64,000 nt of DNA from Brevibacterium sp. 'Marine'. GTDB taxonomy: Bacteria; Actinomycetota; Actinomycetes; Actinomycetales; Brevibacteriaceae. Where the stretch lies: assembly GCF_012844365.1 (NCBI RefSeq), contig NZ_CP051626.1, forward strand, positions 2,914,001 through 2,978,000. The letters are read 5' to 3'. The notes under the pieces are model-generated. The model searched no databases, was not told where the DNA came from, and saw only the letters and a program-made list of their open reading frames with translations. The translations under genes were made by a program, and so were the position numbers. Positions 63,879-64,000 of this stretch are shown here, piece after piece (the stretch's first letter is position 1; every line of letters begins with the position of its first letter).

Positions 63879-64000
63879 TCATTGCCTTTTATGCTTCTGT
63901 TGCAAGACGAGCGTGACGATAACGAGCACGGCCGCGACAAAGAGAAGGATCCAAACGACGATGAAACTCGCGGGGAACTTCAGGTCCTCTTCGTCAGCAG
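63879..64000 (-). CDS. C-terminus of a CopC-like protein, rest outside the window
   Basis: The last 40 codons of a gene entering from the right encode a polar stretch (ADEEDLKFPASF), one membrane helix (IVVWILLFVAAVLVIVTLVL) and a basic end. The C-terminal single helix, and its place just before copD, fit an actinobacterial CopC/YcnJ-type copper protein. The N-terminal domain is not in the window, so the family is an inference. Confidence 0.6.
   Translation of the reverse strand, partial: ADEEDLKFPASFIVVWILLFVAAVLVIVTLVLQQKHKRQ

Overview
The window is GC-rich actinobacterial DNA. It has class Ib nrdHIEF with NrdR boxes, ftsE-ftsX with an M23 hydrolase, prfB without a programmed frameshift, smpB-ssrA with the peptide tag AKSNNRTDFALAA, and many 4-nt coupled gene overlaps. 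The gene set looks like Micrococcales, and Brevibacterium is my best guess (inference only).

Positions 1-30.5 kb are chromosomal core. In order they hold nrdFEIH (minus strand), a six-gene MoxR/DUF58/VWA/TPR operon, an aromatic or histidinol-phosphate type aminotransferase, and a PucR regulator divergent from a ureohydrolase, a ThDP enzyme and a sodium/solute symporter. A second ThDP enzyme follows; together these could form an arginine to 2-ketoarginine to guanidinobutyrate route. Next come a DUF418 protein, a NarL-type two-component system, two small membrane proteins, ssrA, smpB, an M23 hydrolase, ftsX, ftsE, prfB and hmp.

Positions 30.5-41.4 kb are accessory. A TadA/CpaF ATPase gene is cut off at about 31,531 and followed by a lower-GC gene for an unusual protein with a HIRAN domain and several HTH segments. 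Two compact catabolic operons follow: iclR-ureohydrolase-gltS (minus), and gntR-FAD oxidase-SSS symporter-FAD oxidoreductase (plus).

Positions 41.4-56.4 kb look like an integrated mobilizable plasmid-like element. It has an HTH plus Ymh-family pair, an iteron-like origin region, an XRE repressor with two operators, an SF3 helicase/primase, MobC, a relaxase, coiled-coil accessory proteins, a VirD4-like coupling ATPase, an RHH protein, a cassette of unknown membrane and lipoproteins, a VRR-NUC nuclease and a resolvase stub. No integrase and no VirB-type channel genes are visible.

Positions 56.5-64 kb are a metal and envelope-thiol block. It runs cmtR-cadA-dsbA-vkor on the minus strand, tlpA-ccdA on the plus strand, and copper genes (CopD/CtaG fusion and the end of a CopC-like gene) on the minus strand.

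The most notable non-coding signals are: a hairpin element followed by TTCTGGGNGGG at three gene ends; a duplicated 26-bp ssrA 3' end; one inverted repeat (TTCTAC-N5-GTAGAA) shared by the hmp and tlpA promoters; and an iteron cluster before the replication gene. A C-terminal tail shared by the relaxase and a coiled-coil protein is the most notable protein signal.
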